Shown: positions 27,118 through 35,443, counted from the first letter of the stretch. The stretch: 41,490 nt of DNA from Sulfurovum sp. (GCA_002733215.1 NVUY01000019.1:20904-62393); one strand, 5' to 3'. The notes: a model not told the origin generated them from the sequence alone. Numbers and translations: made by a program.

Positions 27118-27226
27118 TTTCAAAGAACATCAAGTAGGAGGTATTTCAAAGGGGAGGGGAAATGATTTTAGAGATAGACTTAAATTTAAAAGGAGACTAA
27201 GCTCTATCTCTCCTTGATGTTCTTGT
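27118..27226 (-). ncRNA. Candidate structured small RNA with anti-Shine-Dalgarno loops, copy 2
   Basis: An outer twelve-base stem joins 27123-27134 (AAGAACATCAAG) to 27213-27224 (CTTGATGTTCTT). An inner nine-base stem joins 27170-27178 (AGAGATAGA) to 27203-27211. The minus strand carries UCUCCUUUU, UUCCCCUCCCC and UACCUCCUACU in loops. The outer stem matches that of copy 1 except for paired changes (GAGCATC/GATGCTC versus GAACATC/GATGTTC), so pairing is kept. TATCAT at 27238-27233 and the GTTAACCTTATACTA box (27254-27240) sit at the same distance as in copy 1. Confidence 0.6.
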
Positions 27227-27253
27227 ATCAACATGATAATAGTATAAGGTTAA

Positions 27254-27271
27254 CTGAGTATTAATACTCAG
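27254..27271. repeat. 18-bp perfect palindrome
   Basis: CTGAGTATTAATACTCAG lies just upstream (minus-strand sense) of the copy 2 small-RNA promoter and about 30 bp before the nagZ-like gene's -10. It could be an operator or part of a hairpin. Copy 1 has only the related ACTGAATATTAATA without the second arm. Confidence 0.55.
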
Positions 27272-27276
27272 TTCTA

Positions 27277-27306
27277 TTTACGGATTTGGGTAAGAGAGGG
27301 TATAAT
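27277..27306 (+). promoter_or_regulatory. Candidate promoter of the nagZ-like gene
   Basis: TATAAT at 27301-27306 with TTTACG 18 bases upstream (27277-27282), ending 30 bases before the chosen ATG. The 18-bp palindrome lies immediately upstream, a suitable place for a regulator. Confidence 0.6.
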
Positions 27307-27336
27307 GATCTTCAACTAATAGTAAGGGAAATAGAA

Positions 27337-28434
27337 ATGATCAAAGGAATGTTACTCACGATAGGTATCACGGCACTGCCAGTGCTTGGGTTTGCCAGTG
27401 CTAATCTTACGCTTGAAAAGAAGATAGGACAGATGCTTATGGTAGGCTTTTATGGCACATCGGCGCCAAAAAACTCTCAGATATGTAAAGATATACAAAT
27501 CTATAATCTGGGTTCGGTGATACTGTTTGACTTTAACCCGGTAGATAAAAGCAAGCCTAAAAATATTGCAAACAGAAGCCAGCTCAAGAAGCTTACTGCG
27601 CAGCTGCAAGCGTGTAGTGCTGATGGTAAACTGCTTATTGCGGTAGATCAGGAAGGGGGGAAGGTTCAAAGACTTAAAAGCAAATATGATTTTTATGGCA
27701 AGTTTCCTAAAGCGTGTGATGTGGTCAAAATGGATCAAGGTAAGATAAAAGCAACGTACACAAAAATGAGTAGAGAACTTAAATCTGTGGGGATCAACTA
27801 TAATCTTGCACCTGTGGTCGATCTGGATATCAACATGAAAAATCATGTGATCCACGGTTTGGGACGGTCATTTGGGAAAGACCCCCAAATGGTAGCCAAA
27901 TATGCTTCTGTTTTTATAGATGCGATGCACAGTAACGGTGTCCTTACCTCTATAAAGCACTTCCCCGGTCACGGCTCTTCGGTAGGGGATACGCATAAAG
28001 GTTTTGTGGATGTCACAAATCTGTGGAAAGAAGTGGAGTTGGAACCTTATAAACTGTTAAAAGATAAAGCAGATACAGTGATGGTTGCCCATGTTTTTAA
28101 TAAAAAACTGGATGCTAAATACCCGGCGAGTCTTTCTTATAAGACGATCACCAAACTCTTGCGCGGGAAACTGGGATACCAAGGGGTTGTGATCACGGAT
28201 GATCTTCAAATGGGTGCCATTTCCAAAAAATATGGATTGAAAAATACATTGAAACTGGCCATCAATGCGGGAGATGACATCTTGCTGATAGGCAATCAGC
28301 TTGACCCGAGAAAGGTAAAGAGTACAAAAACACTGGTCGATACTATCCTCTCTTTGGTAAAAAGCGGAGAGGTTAAAGAAGAGATGATCAATAAAGCCTA
28401 CAAAAGGATACAAATATTAAAGAAAAAACTTTAA
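27337..28434 (+). CDS. Glycoside hydrolase family 3 (NagZ-like beta-N-acetylhexosaminidase), exported
   Basis: From ATG 27337 (AGGGA ten bases upstream) the protein has 365 residues and starts with a signal peptide, MIKGMLLTIGITALPVLGFASA. NagZ motifs follow: KIGQMLMVGFYG, AVDQEGGKVQRL, IKHFPGHG (about residues 206-213) with the general-acid DTH (218-220), and the nucleophile in VVITDDLQMGAI. It has no C-terminal beta-domain. The enzyme removes N-acetylglucosamine from muropeptides; the signal peptide suggests periplasmic action instead of the usual cytosolic NagZ. Its stop overlaps the ruvX stop by four bases. Confidence 0.87.
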   Translation: MIKGMLLTIGITALPVLGFASANLTLEKKIGQMLMVGFYGTSAPKNSQICKDIQIYNLGSVILFDFNPVDKSKPKNIANRSQLKKLTAQLQACSADGKLLIAVDQEGGKVQRLKSKYDFYGKFPKACDVVKMDQGKIKATYTKMSRELKSVGINYNLAPVVDLDINMKNHVIHGLGRSFGKDPQMVAKYASVFIDAMHSNGVLTSIKHFPGHGSSVGDTHKGFVDVTNLWKEVELEPYKLLKDKADTVMVAHVFNKKLDAKYPASLSYKTITKLLRGKLGYQGVVITDDLQMGAISKKYGLKNTLKLAINAGDDILLIGNQLDPRKVKSTKTLVDTILSLVKSGEVKEEMINKAYKRIQILKKKL

Positions 28435-28817
28435 TGCTTTAACCATCTCTCCAGGATGATCTTCGCAGCGATAGAATCTATCTTCCCATCTTTTTTATGT
28501 TTGAACACACCCATCGTAAGCTCTCTTGCTTCGATGCTTGAACTCTGTTCATCCTGATATGCCACAGGGATAGTAAGCTCAAGGAGAGAGACAAAGTGTG
28601 TGATGCGTCTTTCCATCTCTTCTGCACTTGCAGCATCTTTAGGAAGACCTACAATAAGCTTTTCTATCTCCCACTCTTTGAGAAAGGTGTTAATATCTCT
28701 TGCAGCTTGATTACGGTTTTTTCGCAGGATGGCATTTTGAGGCATGACAACAGTCCCATCCAGACAGATCGCCACACCTATACGCTTAAGTCCTACATCT
28801 ATACTTGCTAATTTCAT
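28431..28817 (-). CDS. ruvX: RuvX/YqgF-type Holliday junction resolvase-like nuclease
   Basis: The 128 residues carry the RNase H-like motifs: IDVGLKRIGVAICLDGTVVMP at the N-terminus, LIVGLPKDAASAEEM in the middle, VAYQDEQSSS, and a closing KIDSIAAKIILERWL with the final Asp. In bacteria YqgF processes pre-16S rRNA and is probably essential. It converges with the nagZ-like gene. Confidence 0.92.
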   Translation of the reverse strand: MKLASIDVGLKRIGVAICLDGTVVMPQNAILRKNRNQAARDINTFLKEWEIEKLIVGLPKDAASAEEMERRITHFVSLLELTIPVAYQDEQSSSIEARELTMGVFKHKKDGKIDSIAAKIILERWLKH

Positions 28818-28993
28818 AAGCAGATTGTATCTAAACTTTCACTTTTTATCTATTGACATATCAATAGAATAATAAAAATTTACATTAATTAAATTGTAGA
28901 AGTAAGTAAAAAAATAAAATCCTTTGCTAAAATGACAGAAGGGAAATGTCATCATTGAAGAATATTGGTTTATATATAATAAGGTAATATGGT

Positions 28994-31162
28994 ATGCATT
29001 TTAAAAAAATAAGTATGATGATAATTCTCTCTATGATGAATTATGTACAGGCAAGTGATATAGCAGAAGTAGAGACTTTTTGGATATGGATTGCTCTTTT
29101 TGTATTGGCTCTAATAGGAATAGGTATACTCTATGTTTCTTCTCACCAGGCACATAATGTACAGAAACTCCATCAGGAAATGTTTGACAAACAATTGGAA
29201 ATGGAAAAAAACCAAAATCTACTTTTGACCAATATGAGCGAAAATATACACCATATTGCAAAGCAGGCACTTTCACAAGGTCATAAATCTTCAGATCAGA
29301 ACTTAAAACCTTTTAAAAATAAAGAAGAGATCTTGGCAAATGTGGATAACAGGCTTCTTGATGTCACCAATGATCTTATAGACTTTCTTCGTTTAAAGTC
29401 AAAAAAAATAACCATCATCAATGAAGAATTCAATATCAATAACGTACTTAATGAAGTTTCAGGTTCTGTCTGTTCTAAATTTTCGGGGAGTAGAAGTGAA
29501 CTAATTTTTGATATAGACAAAAATATCCCGCGTAGTATTGTGGGTGACTCTCTGCATTTAGGCCAAATACTGAGCAGTATACTCGAATATTTGATGGATC
29601 AGGCGGATATAGATGAAGTCAAATTAGAGATATCTATGTTTGATACCTCTGAAGATCAGATAGAGTTACAGTTCCAGTTTTCAGATACAGGGAGAGGACT
29701 TTCTCCAGAAGCATTGGAAAAGCTGCTTGCCCCTTATTATGATGAAAGTAGTGGAATTTATGTAGGCTTGGGACTTTTTGTTGCCAAGGAGTTGGTAGAT
29801 ATGATGGATGGAGAACTTTCACTGCGCAGTACAGAAGGAAGAGGAAATGCATTTACTCTGTCTCTGCCTTTTAAGACCGTAGAAAAATCAAATAAAAGAA
29901 TGTACAGACTGCCAGATAGAATACTCATGGAAAAAAAAGTGTTTATTGTTGACAATAATTACAACGCTGCTTTGGCGATCAAAAAGATGTTCGCCTATTT
30001 CCGACATGAGGTTAAAGTACTCTCTTATGAAGAATTTATAAAAAATATTCCTAACCTTAGACCTTATGATATCGTGGTGTTAAATGAAAGCCTCTTTAAT
30101 ATCAGACTGGTTGACTATCTCAAAAAGATCAAGATGGGGAAAGAGCTTAAAGTCATTGTCCTTAACTCTTTACTGCAGTCAGATAAAAAAAGTTTTGTAG
30201 ATGAGATCATAGATATTCATCTCTTTAAACCACTCAATCAGGAGCGTATCTTTGAAATGATCATTAACCTATATGATATTAAAACATCTGCCTATAGGAA
30301 AGAGGATAGCACAGATAAAATTCAATCTGCAAAGACCCATAAAACCAATATCGTAGAGACAAAAGATGTGACACAAGAGAGCTTTAAAGACTTCGCAGGG
30401 AAAAATATCTTGATCGTTGAAGATAACTTTATCAACCAAAAAGTACTCATCAATCTCTTGCGTCTCTCAAATATGAGTATCACTATCGCAAACAATGGAC
30501 AAGAAGCTGTGGATCTGGTCAAAGAGAGTAAAGTGGCATTTGATTTGGTTCTGATGGACATCAATATGCCCGTGATGGATGGGTATACAGCGACACAGAT
30601 GATACGTCTTAACAGTAAGTTTGATGCTCTGCCAATTGTGGCTTTTACTGCACTGGTCTTAGACAGTGAAATTCAAAAAATGTTCAACTCAGGTATCAAT
30701 GCTTTTTTATCAAAACCGCTTAATATAGGTAAATTATATGCAGCGCTTAGTATGTATCTTACAGAGACAGCTGTCGTGCGGGAAGTGAAAAGAGTCAAAC
30801 CTAAAGAGAAGATCACTGCGTATGAGGGTATCAATATCAAAGAGGGTATCAAATATGCAAACAACAGTGAAGCTCTTTATCTTGAAGTGCTGAAAGAATT
30901 CAGTACTGCTTATGGCGGAAGCGGTGAAGTGCTTGCTAAACTGATACGCGAACACCGATATGAACAGGTAAAGATGTTATGTGTAGATATGAGAGGGTTG
31001 AGTGGCGCGATAGGTGCAAAAGATATGCATAATCTGGTTAATGAGATACTGCAACAGTTACTTTATAAGAAACATGATAAGTTGTCCAAGTATCAGGAGA
31101 AATATATCTTTGGGATACAAACATTAAATCGTTCGATTGAAAGGTATATTGAAGCTTCTTAA
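28994..31162 (+). CDS. Hybrid sensor kinase-like protein with degenerate phosphotransfer sites
   Basis: The 722 residues comprise a signal/anchor and one membrane helix (29-48), a HisKA-like pair of helices, an ATPase domain, two receiver domains and an Hpt-like domain. The H-box reads NMSENIHH: Glu83 stands where NMSHEIRTP has His. The N-box has Tyr199 for the Mg-binding Asn, while DTGRG and GLGLF are intact. Receiver 1 has Asn364 (VVLNESLF) for the phospho-Asp. Receiver 2 is canonical (D477, D522, T552, K574). The Hpt segment (CVDMRGLSGAIGA) has Val664 for His. It may sense or scaffold, with receiver 2 as the only phosphorylatable site. Confidence 0.85.
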   Translation: MHFKKISMMIILSMMNYVQASDIAEVETFWIWIALFVLALIGIGILYVSSHQAHNVQKLHQEMFDKQLEMEKNQNLLLTNMSENIHHIAKQALSQGHKSSDQNLKPFKNKEEILANVDNRLLDVTNDLIDFLRLKSKKITIINEEFNINNVLNEVSGSVCSKFSGSRSELIFDIDKNIPRSIVGDSLHLGQILSSILEYLMDQADIDEVKLEISMFDTSEDQIELQFQFSDTGRGLSPEALEKLLAPYYDESSGIYVGLGLFVAKELVDMMDGELSLRSTEGRGNAFTLSLPFKTVEKSNKRMYRLPDRILMEKKVFIVDNNYNAALAIKKMFAYFRHEVKVLSYEEFIKNIPNLRPYDIVVLNESLFNIRLVDYLKKIKMGKELKVIVLNSLLQSDKKSFVDEIIDIHLFKPLNQERIFEMIINLYDIKTSAYRKEDSTDKIQSAKTHKTNIVETKDVTQESFKDFAGKNILIVEDNFINQKVLINLLRLSNMSITIANNGQEAVDLVKESKVAFDLVLMDINMPVMDGYTATQMIRLNSKFDALPIVAFTALVLDSEIQKMFNSGINAFLSKPLNIGKLYAALSMYLTETAVVREVKRVKPKEKITAYEGINIKEGIKYANNSEALYLEVLKEFSTAYGGSGEVLAKLIREHRYEQVKMLCVDMRGLSGAIGAKDMHNLVNEILQQLLYKKHDKLSKYQEKYIFGIQTLNRSIERYIEAS

Positions 31163-31184
31163 AGCGTTTTGCTCTCTTACTCCC

Positions 31185-31222
31185 TGCCTTCATCGGATCT
31201 CTGCGATGAAGGCATCTTTTTT
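31185..31222 (+). terminator. Intrinsic terminator of the hybrid kinase-like gene
   Basis: TGCCTTCATCG (31185-31195) pairs with CGATGAAGGCA (31204-31214), followed by TCTTTTTT. It lies 22 bases after the kinase-like stop and overlaps the last codons and stop (31190-31192) of the convergent NlpC/P60 gene, so that protein's C-terminus is encoded within the hairpin. Confidence 0.85.
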
Positions 31223-32062
31223 GATCTCTTTTTTCACCTTAGATAAAAGTGCAACCGCATCAGCTCGTGTACTGTATGGACCTATGAGAAGTTTGGAGAT
31301 CCGTTTGCCGTTGACAGGGAATGAAATGATCTTATAATGATAACCTGCTCTGCTGATCTTGTACAGTAAAGCCTCTTTCGGTTTTCCTGAAAAGGAGCCT
31401 ACTTGTACAAAGAAGTGTCCTGTGGCATTTGCTTTGGCTACTTTAGCTGTCACAGGTTTTGCTTTAGGTATTTTTATATTGACCGCTTTTTTTGTTTTCC
31501 ATGGCTTGATAGTATTCGTTGCAGTTTTTTCTTTTGTCTCAGGCAGATATCTTCGACAAATACGTAATCTTTTTTTGTAGTAGGGCGAAGTATTGAGATT
31601 GGAGTAGACGATCTCATATTCTGTGGTACTTGCATGGGTAAACCATCCATCCCCCAGATACATTCCCACATGAGTAATCTTTCCTCTGCGTTTTTTATCT
31701 GTATCAAAGAAAATGAGATCACCGTAGATCAACTCATTTGCTTTGATCTCTTTGCCTTTTTTTGCCTGATTTCTGGCAACACGAGGTATATCTATGCCCA
31801 TAGATCCGTACATATAATAGGTAAAACCGGAACAGTCAAAGTGGTCTGGACCCTCTTCCGCCCAAACATAGGGTTGTCCCTGAAGTTTTTTTACCATCTT
31901 GCTGAGGTTGTCTTTGCTTGGTGCATACTTTACTGTAGGTTTTTTGATCGCATAATTAGGGTTCGCAGGATGGTGCGGAGGTTTACATGCACTCAGAAAG
32001 AGCAGGGTAAATGCGAGAAGTGCATAGCTAAAGATATTTAAATGAATTTCTGATTTAAACAT
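31190..32062 (-). CDS. NlpC/P60 lipoprotein with C-terminal SPOR domain
   Basis: The 290 residues have a lipoprotein signal with lipobox LSAC (C26), an NlpC/P60 peptidase domain with catalytic Cys77 (HFDCSGFTYYMYG), His in ITHVGMYLGDG and polar third residue in WFTHAST, a basic linker, and a SPOR domain (HFFVQVGSFSGKPKEA ... ISKLLIGPYSTRADAVALL) that binds denuded glycan at septa. Probably a peptidoglycan endopeptidase active in division or wall turnover. It follows a related gene without a gap. Confidence 0.9.
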   Translation of the reverse strand: MFKSEIHLNIFSYALLAFTLLFLSACKPPHHPANPNYAIKKPTVKYAPSKDNLSKMVKKLQGQPYVWAEEGPDHFDCSGFTYYMYGSMGIDIPRVARNQAKKGKEIKANELIYGDLIFFDTDKKRRGKITHVGMYLGDGWFTHASTTEYEIVYSNLNTSPYYKKRLRICRRYLPETKEKTATNTIKPWKTKKAVNIKIPKAKPVTAKVAKANATGHFFVQVGSFSGKPKEALLYKISRAGYHYKIISFPVNGKRISKLLIGPYSTRADAVALLSKVKKEIKKDAFIAEIR

Positions 32063-32695
32063 CTAGCTGGGTACAGCTTTTTTAGGTAATTTCATGCCCG
32101 TCTGCCATGGTGTAGTGTAACGCGAAGAGGTACTTGGCATGTCTCTAAGCGGTACATCACAATTCATGTATTTGGCACGCTCATCTTCACTGAGATAGCG
32201 TTTACACACTTTCATTCGTTTACGGTAAACGGGTTCTGTTTTAAAGTGGGAAATGGTTACTTTTCTCTGCTTACTGCTTGCATGTGCAAACCATCCGTCA
32301 CCCAAATACATACCTACATGGTTAATACGCTTGCTTCTTTTGTTGGTAGAACCAAAGAAGATGAGGTCTCCATAATACAGGTTCTGAAATGGGACTTTTT
32401 TCCCCATTTTTGCCTGCTCGCTTGCTATACGAGGGATCTCTACACCCATGGATCCATAAATTTTATAGGTAAGTCCGGAACAGTCAAAGGCATTGGGTCC
32501 TTCTTCTGCCCAGACATAAGGTTTCCCGAGGTAAGAGTCCAGCAGAGCCTGAATGTTTTTTCTGTTGGGTTTACAGGTTTTTTCAGGTTTGATGATCTCA
32601 TAGTTAGGATATTTGTACGGTTTTTTCTCTGCACAGCCACTAAAGATGAATAAAGTTGATAGTAATATTAAAGCTGTGATCCAAAAACGTGTCAT
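32063..32695 (-). CDS. NlpC/P60 lipoprotein (paralogue without SPOR)
   Basis: The 210 residues have lipobox FSGC (C21) and an NlpC/P60 domain with Cys72 (FDCSGLTYKIYGSMGVEIPR), INHVGMYLGDG and WFAHASS. It is plainly homologous to the next gene (shared GKPYVWAEEGP, YGSMG, GDLIFF segments) but lacks the SPOR extension. The two genes abut at 32062/32063 and probably form one transcript with queA-tatC-tatB upstream. Confidence 0.9.
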   Translation of the reverse strand: MTRFWITALILLSTLFIFSGCAEKKPYKYPNYEIIKPEKTCKPNRKNIQALLDSYLGKPYVWAEEGPNAFDCSGLTYKIYGSMGVEIPRIASEQAKMGKKVPFQNLYYGDLIFFGSTNKRSKRINHVGMYLGDGWFAHASSKQRKVTISHFKTEPVYRKRMKVCKRYLSEDERAKYMNCDVPLRDMPSTSSRYTTPWQTGMKLPKKAVPS

Positions 32696-32707
32696 TTGTA
32701 TACCTTT

Positions 32708-33763
32708 CTAGAGTATTAACATGGCATCTCCATAAGAAAAAAACCGGTATTTTTTCTCGATGGCCTCTTTATATAAGTGTAACGTTTTTTCTCTTCCTAT
32801 AAAGGCAGATACAAGCATGATAAGTGTACTTTTGGGTAAATGAAAATTAGTGAGTAAATGAGTGACTCTTCGGGGTGGATTGGAAGGGTTTAAAAAGAGG
32901 TCACATTCTCCCTGTGTTTTTTGAGTCCGTACATAATACTCAAGCGTTCTTGTTACCGTAGTTCCTATGGCCAGAAGAGGTCTGTCACTCTCCAGAACTT
33001 TGGCAGATGTTTCAGGAATATCAAAATATTCAGAATGCATAGGGTGATCGAGTATCTCTTCGGCTTCAACAGGTTTAAATGTCCCTGCACCGACATGCAG
33101 TGTCACTTTGTGTGTTTTGTGTCTTTGTTGCATTGCTTCAAAAAGTTCGGGAGTGAAGTGTAAAGAGGCAGTAGGTGCAGCGACCGCTCCTGCATTTTTG
33201 GCGAAGAGTGTCTGATAATCTGTTTCATCTTCTGCATTGTCTTCTCTTTTCATATAAGGAGGTAAAGGGATATGTCCGATGTCATCTAAAACAAGCACCA
33301 ACTCTTCAAAACGTATGGATTTACCGTGATGTGTAAAGCTTACGATCCGTGAGCCATCCTCGTTAAACTCTATCACGGTAGCTACCAGGTCATCATCGAA
33401 GTGAAGTTCCATACCGATCTGAACTTTCCCTCTGATGAGTACAAGATAATGCAGTGCATCCAAGGGTTTGTTAAAGAGTAACTCTACTTTTCCTCCCCCC
33501 TGAGGATTTTCATTATTCTCTGGATTCATAGATCTTTTATGACCAAATATTCGTGCTTTGATGACACGTGTGTCATTGAGAAAGATGTCACACTCTTTAG
33601 GGATAAACTCTAAAAGATGTTTAAAGGTAGTGTGGGTGATACTGTCTGTTTTTCTATCGTATACAAGAAGTTTGGCATGGTCTCTTGGATGAACAGGTGT
33701 GGTAGCTATGAACTCCTGGGGGAGTTCATAATTGTAATTCTTTGTCAGTAGATCCATGGACAT
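32708..33763 (-). CDS. queA: S-adenosylmethionine:tRNA ribosyltransferase-isomerase
   Basis: The 351 residues have the QueA hallmarks: YNYELPQEFIATTPVHPRDHAKLLVYDR, the LNDTRVIKARIFGHK loop, HIPLPPYMKREDN, TASLHFTPELFE, HVGAGTFKPVEAEEI and NFHLPKSTLIMLVSAFIG. It transfers and rearranges the ribosyl part of SAM to make epoxyqueuosine in tRNA. It begins three bases after the tatC stop; an ATG two codons later is an alternative start. Confidence 0.96.
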   Translation of the reverse strand: MSMDLLTKNYNYELPQEFIATTPVHPRDHAKLLVYDRKTDSITHTTFKHLLEFIPKECDIFLNDTRVIKARIFGHKRSMNPENNENPQGGGKVELLFNKPLDALHYLVLIRGKVQIGMELHFDDDLVATVIEFNEDGSRIVSFTHHGKSIRFEELVLVLDDIGHIPLPPYMKREDNAEDETDYQTLFAKNAGAVAAPTASLHFTPELFEAMQQRHKTHKVTLHVGAGTFKPVEAEEILDHPMHSEYFDIPETSAKVLESDRPLLAIGTTVTRTLEYYVRTQKTQGECDLFLNPSNPPRRVTHLLTNFHLPKSTLIMLVSAFIGREKTLHLYKEAIEKKYRFFSYGDAMLIL

Positions 33764-33766
33764 TGA

Positions 33767-34564
33767 TTAGGCGTCTTTTTTACTTTCATTTTCTTCTTCT
33801 TTTTTATCGTCCTCATCATCTTCCTCTTCTTTATGAGGGTTGACCGCACGTACAATGTAGATAGAGACACCATATAAGACTATGAGGGGTGCAGCCATCA
33901 GAAGTTGTGTGAGTATATCAGGTGGTGTTAAAAGTGCAGCAAGGACGAAGATGATCAGTACGGCATACTTGAAAAAGTCTTTGAGTGTTTTGTCTGTAAC
34001 CAGTCCTAAAAGGGCTAAGAAGTATGCGAATACCGGAAGTTCAAAAGCGATACCAAAGCCCATCATGATCTTCGTAAAAAAACCTACATAATCTTCGATG
34101 TTGATGAGTGGGGTATAGAGGAAAGAACCAAAGGTGATGAGGAACTGAAATCCAAATGGTGTCACAACATAGTAGGCGAACATCACACCGACAAAGAACA
34201 TCACCGAACCGCCTACAACAAAAGGGATGACCATTTTCTTTTCGTTATTATAGAGACCCGGAGCAATAAAAAGCCAGAGTTGGTATAAGATAAAAGGCAG
34301 TGCCCCAAGCAGTCCGGCAAAGAATGACACTTTGAGTGCTACGAAAAATGCCCCGCCGACCTGATGTGTGGTCACCATACCGTCAGCCGCTTTTTTTGAA
34401 AGGTGTGCCACTTGTTCCAAGGCTTCGTTCAGAGGTGCTGTGATCCATTCCAGGATACCTTCATGGAATACAAATGCAATAACAAAACCGATAAATATAG
34501 AGAGGACAGCAAGTCCCAGTCTTTTTCGCAGTTCAACGAGATGGGGTTTAAGTTCACTAAACAT
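33767..34564 (-). CDS. tatC: Sec-independent protein translocase TatC
   Basis: The 265 residues have six hydrophobic segments and the TatC signatures ELKPHLVELRKRLGLAVLSIF and FIAPGLYNNEKKMVIPFVVGG, then FGFGIAFELPVFAYFL-type loops. The C-terminus is an Asp/Glu/Lys-rich cytoplasmic tail. It overlaps tatB by one base. Two Tat-signal proteins (Rieske and FccB-like) lie in the same window. tatA is not present here. Confidence 0.95.
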   Translation of the reverse strand: MFSELKPHLVELRKRLGLAVLSIFIGFVIAFVFHEGILEWITAPLNEALEQVAHLSKKAADGMVTTHQVGGAFFVALKVSFFAGLLGALPFILYQLWLFIAPGLYNNEKKMVIPFVVGGSVMFFVGVMFAYYVVTPFGFQFLITFGSFLYTPLINIEDYVGFFTKIMMGFGIAFELPVFAYFLALLGLVTDKTLKDFFKYAVLIIFVLAALLTPPDILTQLLMAAPLIVLYGVSIYIVRAVNPHKEEEDDEDDKKEEENESKKDA

Positions 34565-35052
34565 TATGCGTTATCTTTAGGTGTGTCTGTTGTTTCATCA
34601 CTCTCTTCTTTTTTCTTTTTTGTCTTGGTTTTTGGGTTTTTCTTAAAGGTGACCGTTTCATTCTGAGGTTCAACTTGTGTAGCAAGTGTTTCTTTTTCCA
34701 CTTCTTTTTCGCTCTCTTTCTCTTTAGGTTGTTTTGCGAGCTTTTTAGATGATTTTTTTGAAATATCATTATCATAAGAGACATCATCAAAATCATCAAA
34801 ATCTATATTTTTAAAATTTTTAAGTTCCGATGTCGCATCATCCAGCTGTTTTTTGTAGCTGAGTGCTTCATCTTTAAGATCTGCGATTTTCAGCTCTTCT
34901 TCAAGAGAACTTTTTGCATCCCCAACAGTCTTCTTAACACTTTTTATGAACTTGGCGATCTCCACCATGGTTTGTGGAAGTTTATCCGGCCCTAAAAAGA
35001 GTATAGCGATAATAGAAATGAGAATTAACTCAGTAAAGCCGATGCCAAACAT
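34564..35052 (-). CDS. tatB: Sec-independent protein translocase TatB
   Basis: The 162 residues begin MFGIGFTELILISIIAILFLGPDKLPQTMVEIAKFI, the TatA/B membrane helix plus amphipathic helix; the length and Glu8 point to TatB more than TatA. A coiled-coil region and a Lys/Glu-rich tail follow. It heads the tatB-tatC-queA operon. Confidence 0.9.
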   Translation of the reverse strand: MFGIGFTELILISIIAILFLGPDKLPQTMVEIAKFIKSVKKTVGDAKSSLEEELKIADLKDEALSYKKQLDDATSELKNFKNIDFDDFDDVSYDNDISKKSSKKLAKQPKEKESEKEVEKETLATQVEPQNETVTFKKNPKTKTKKKKEESDETTDTPKDNA

Positions 35053-35443
35053 AATGTGCCTTGGGAACTAGCAATATGAATTCAAATCACAAAACTAGCA
35101 TATATCATTGTGTCTATGTCATTTGCATAAAATCATCGCTTAACCTTTGGGGTAAACTCAAATTTTCTACAAACACCCTAAACACAAGCATAAACGCTAT
35201 TTTTATCATTTGAATTCATACAACGAGTTTTTTTAATTGCTGTATTTTAGCAAAATATTCTAAAAGGTAGAATGCGTGGCTTTCAAGGTGCTTCTCCTTC
35301 TCATGCTTTGCGTGGGAATGACTACTGAAACTTTGATTCTAAAAAAATAAAAAATAATACATTGACATCCGTTAAAATGTGATAGTAGGATGAGATAGTT
35401 AAAATACAAAAATGATATACTGACAATATCAGGATCAAATAAA
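35053..35443. other. Intergenic region between tatB and porin, with 12-bp inverted repeat
   Basis: The 391 bases hold no gene. ATGAATTCAAAT (35076-35087) is inverted at 35208-35219 around 120 bases, and AACTAGCA occurs twice near the left arm. TATACT at 35416-35421 is a candidate -10 for the porin. The enclosed 120 bases have no coding frame of note; a small mobile element is possible but unsupported by target duplications. Confidence 0.4.

Noticed and set aside
26930..27226. CsrB-like RNA with GGA motifs on the plus strand
   Set aside because: GGA-rich loops do exist on that strand, but the conserved -10-like hexamers and GTTAAC box are placed correctly only for minus-strand transcription. 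Kept as the alternative, not the main call.
35283..35335. CTTTGCGTGGGAATGAC resembling half of a dispersed TTCCCACGC palindrome, with TCTCGTTCCCA near 36820
   Set aside because: The halves are 1.5 kb apart and neither has a partner arm nearby; too little to call a repeat.
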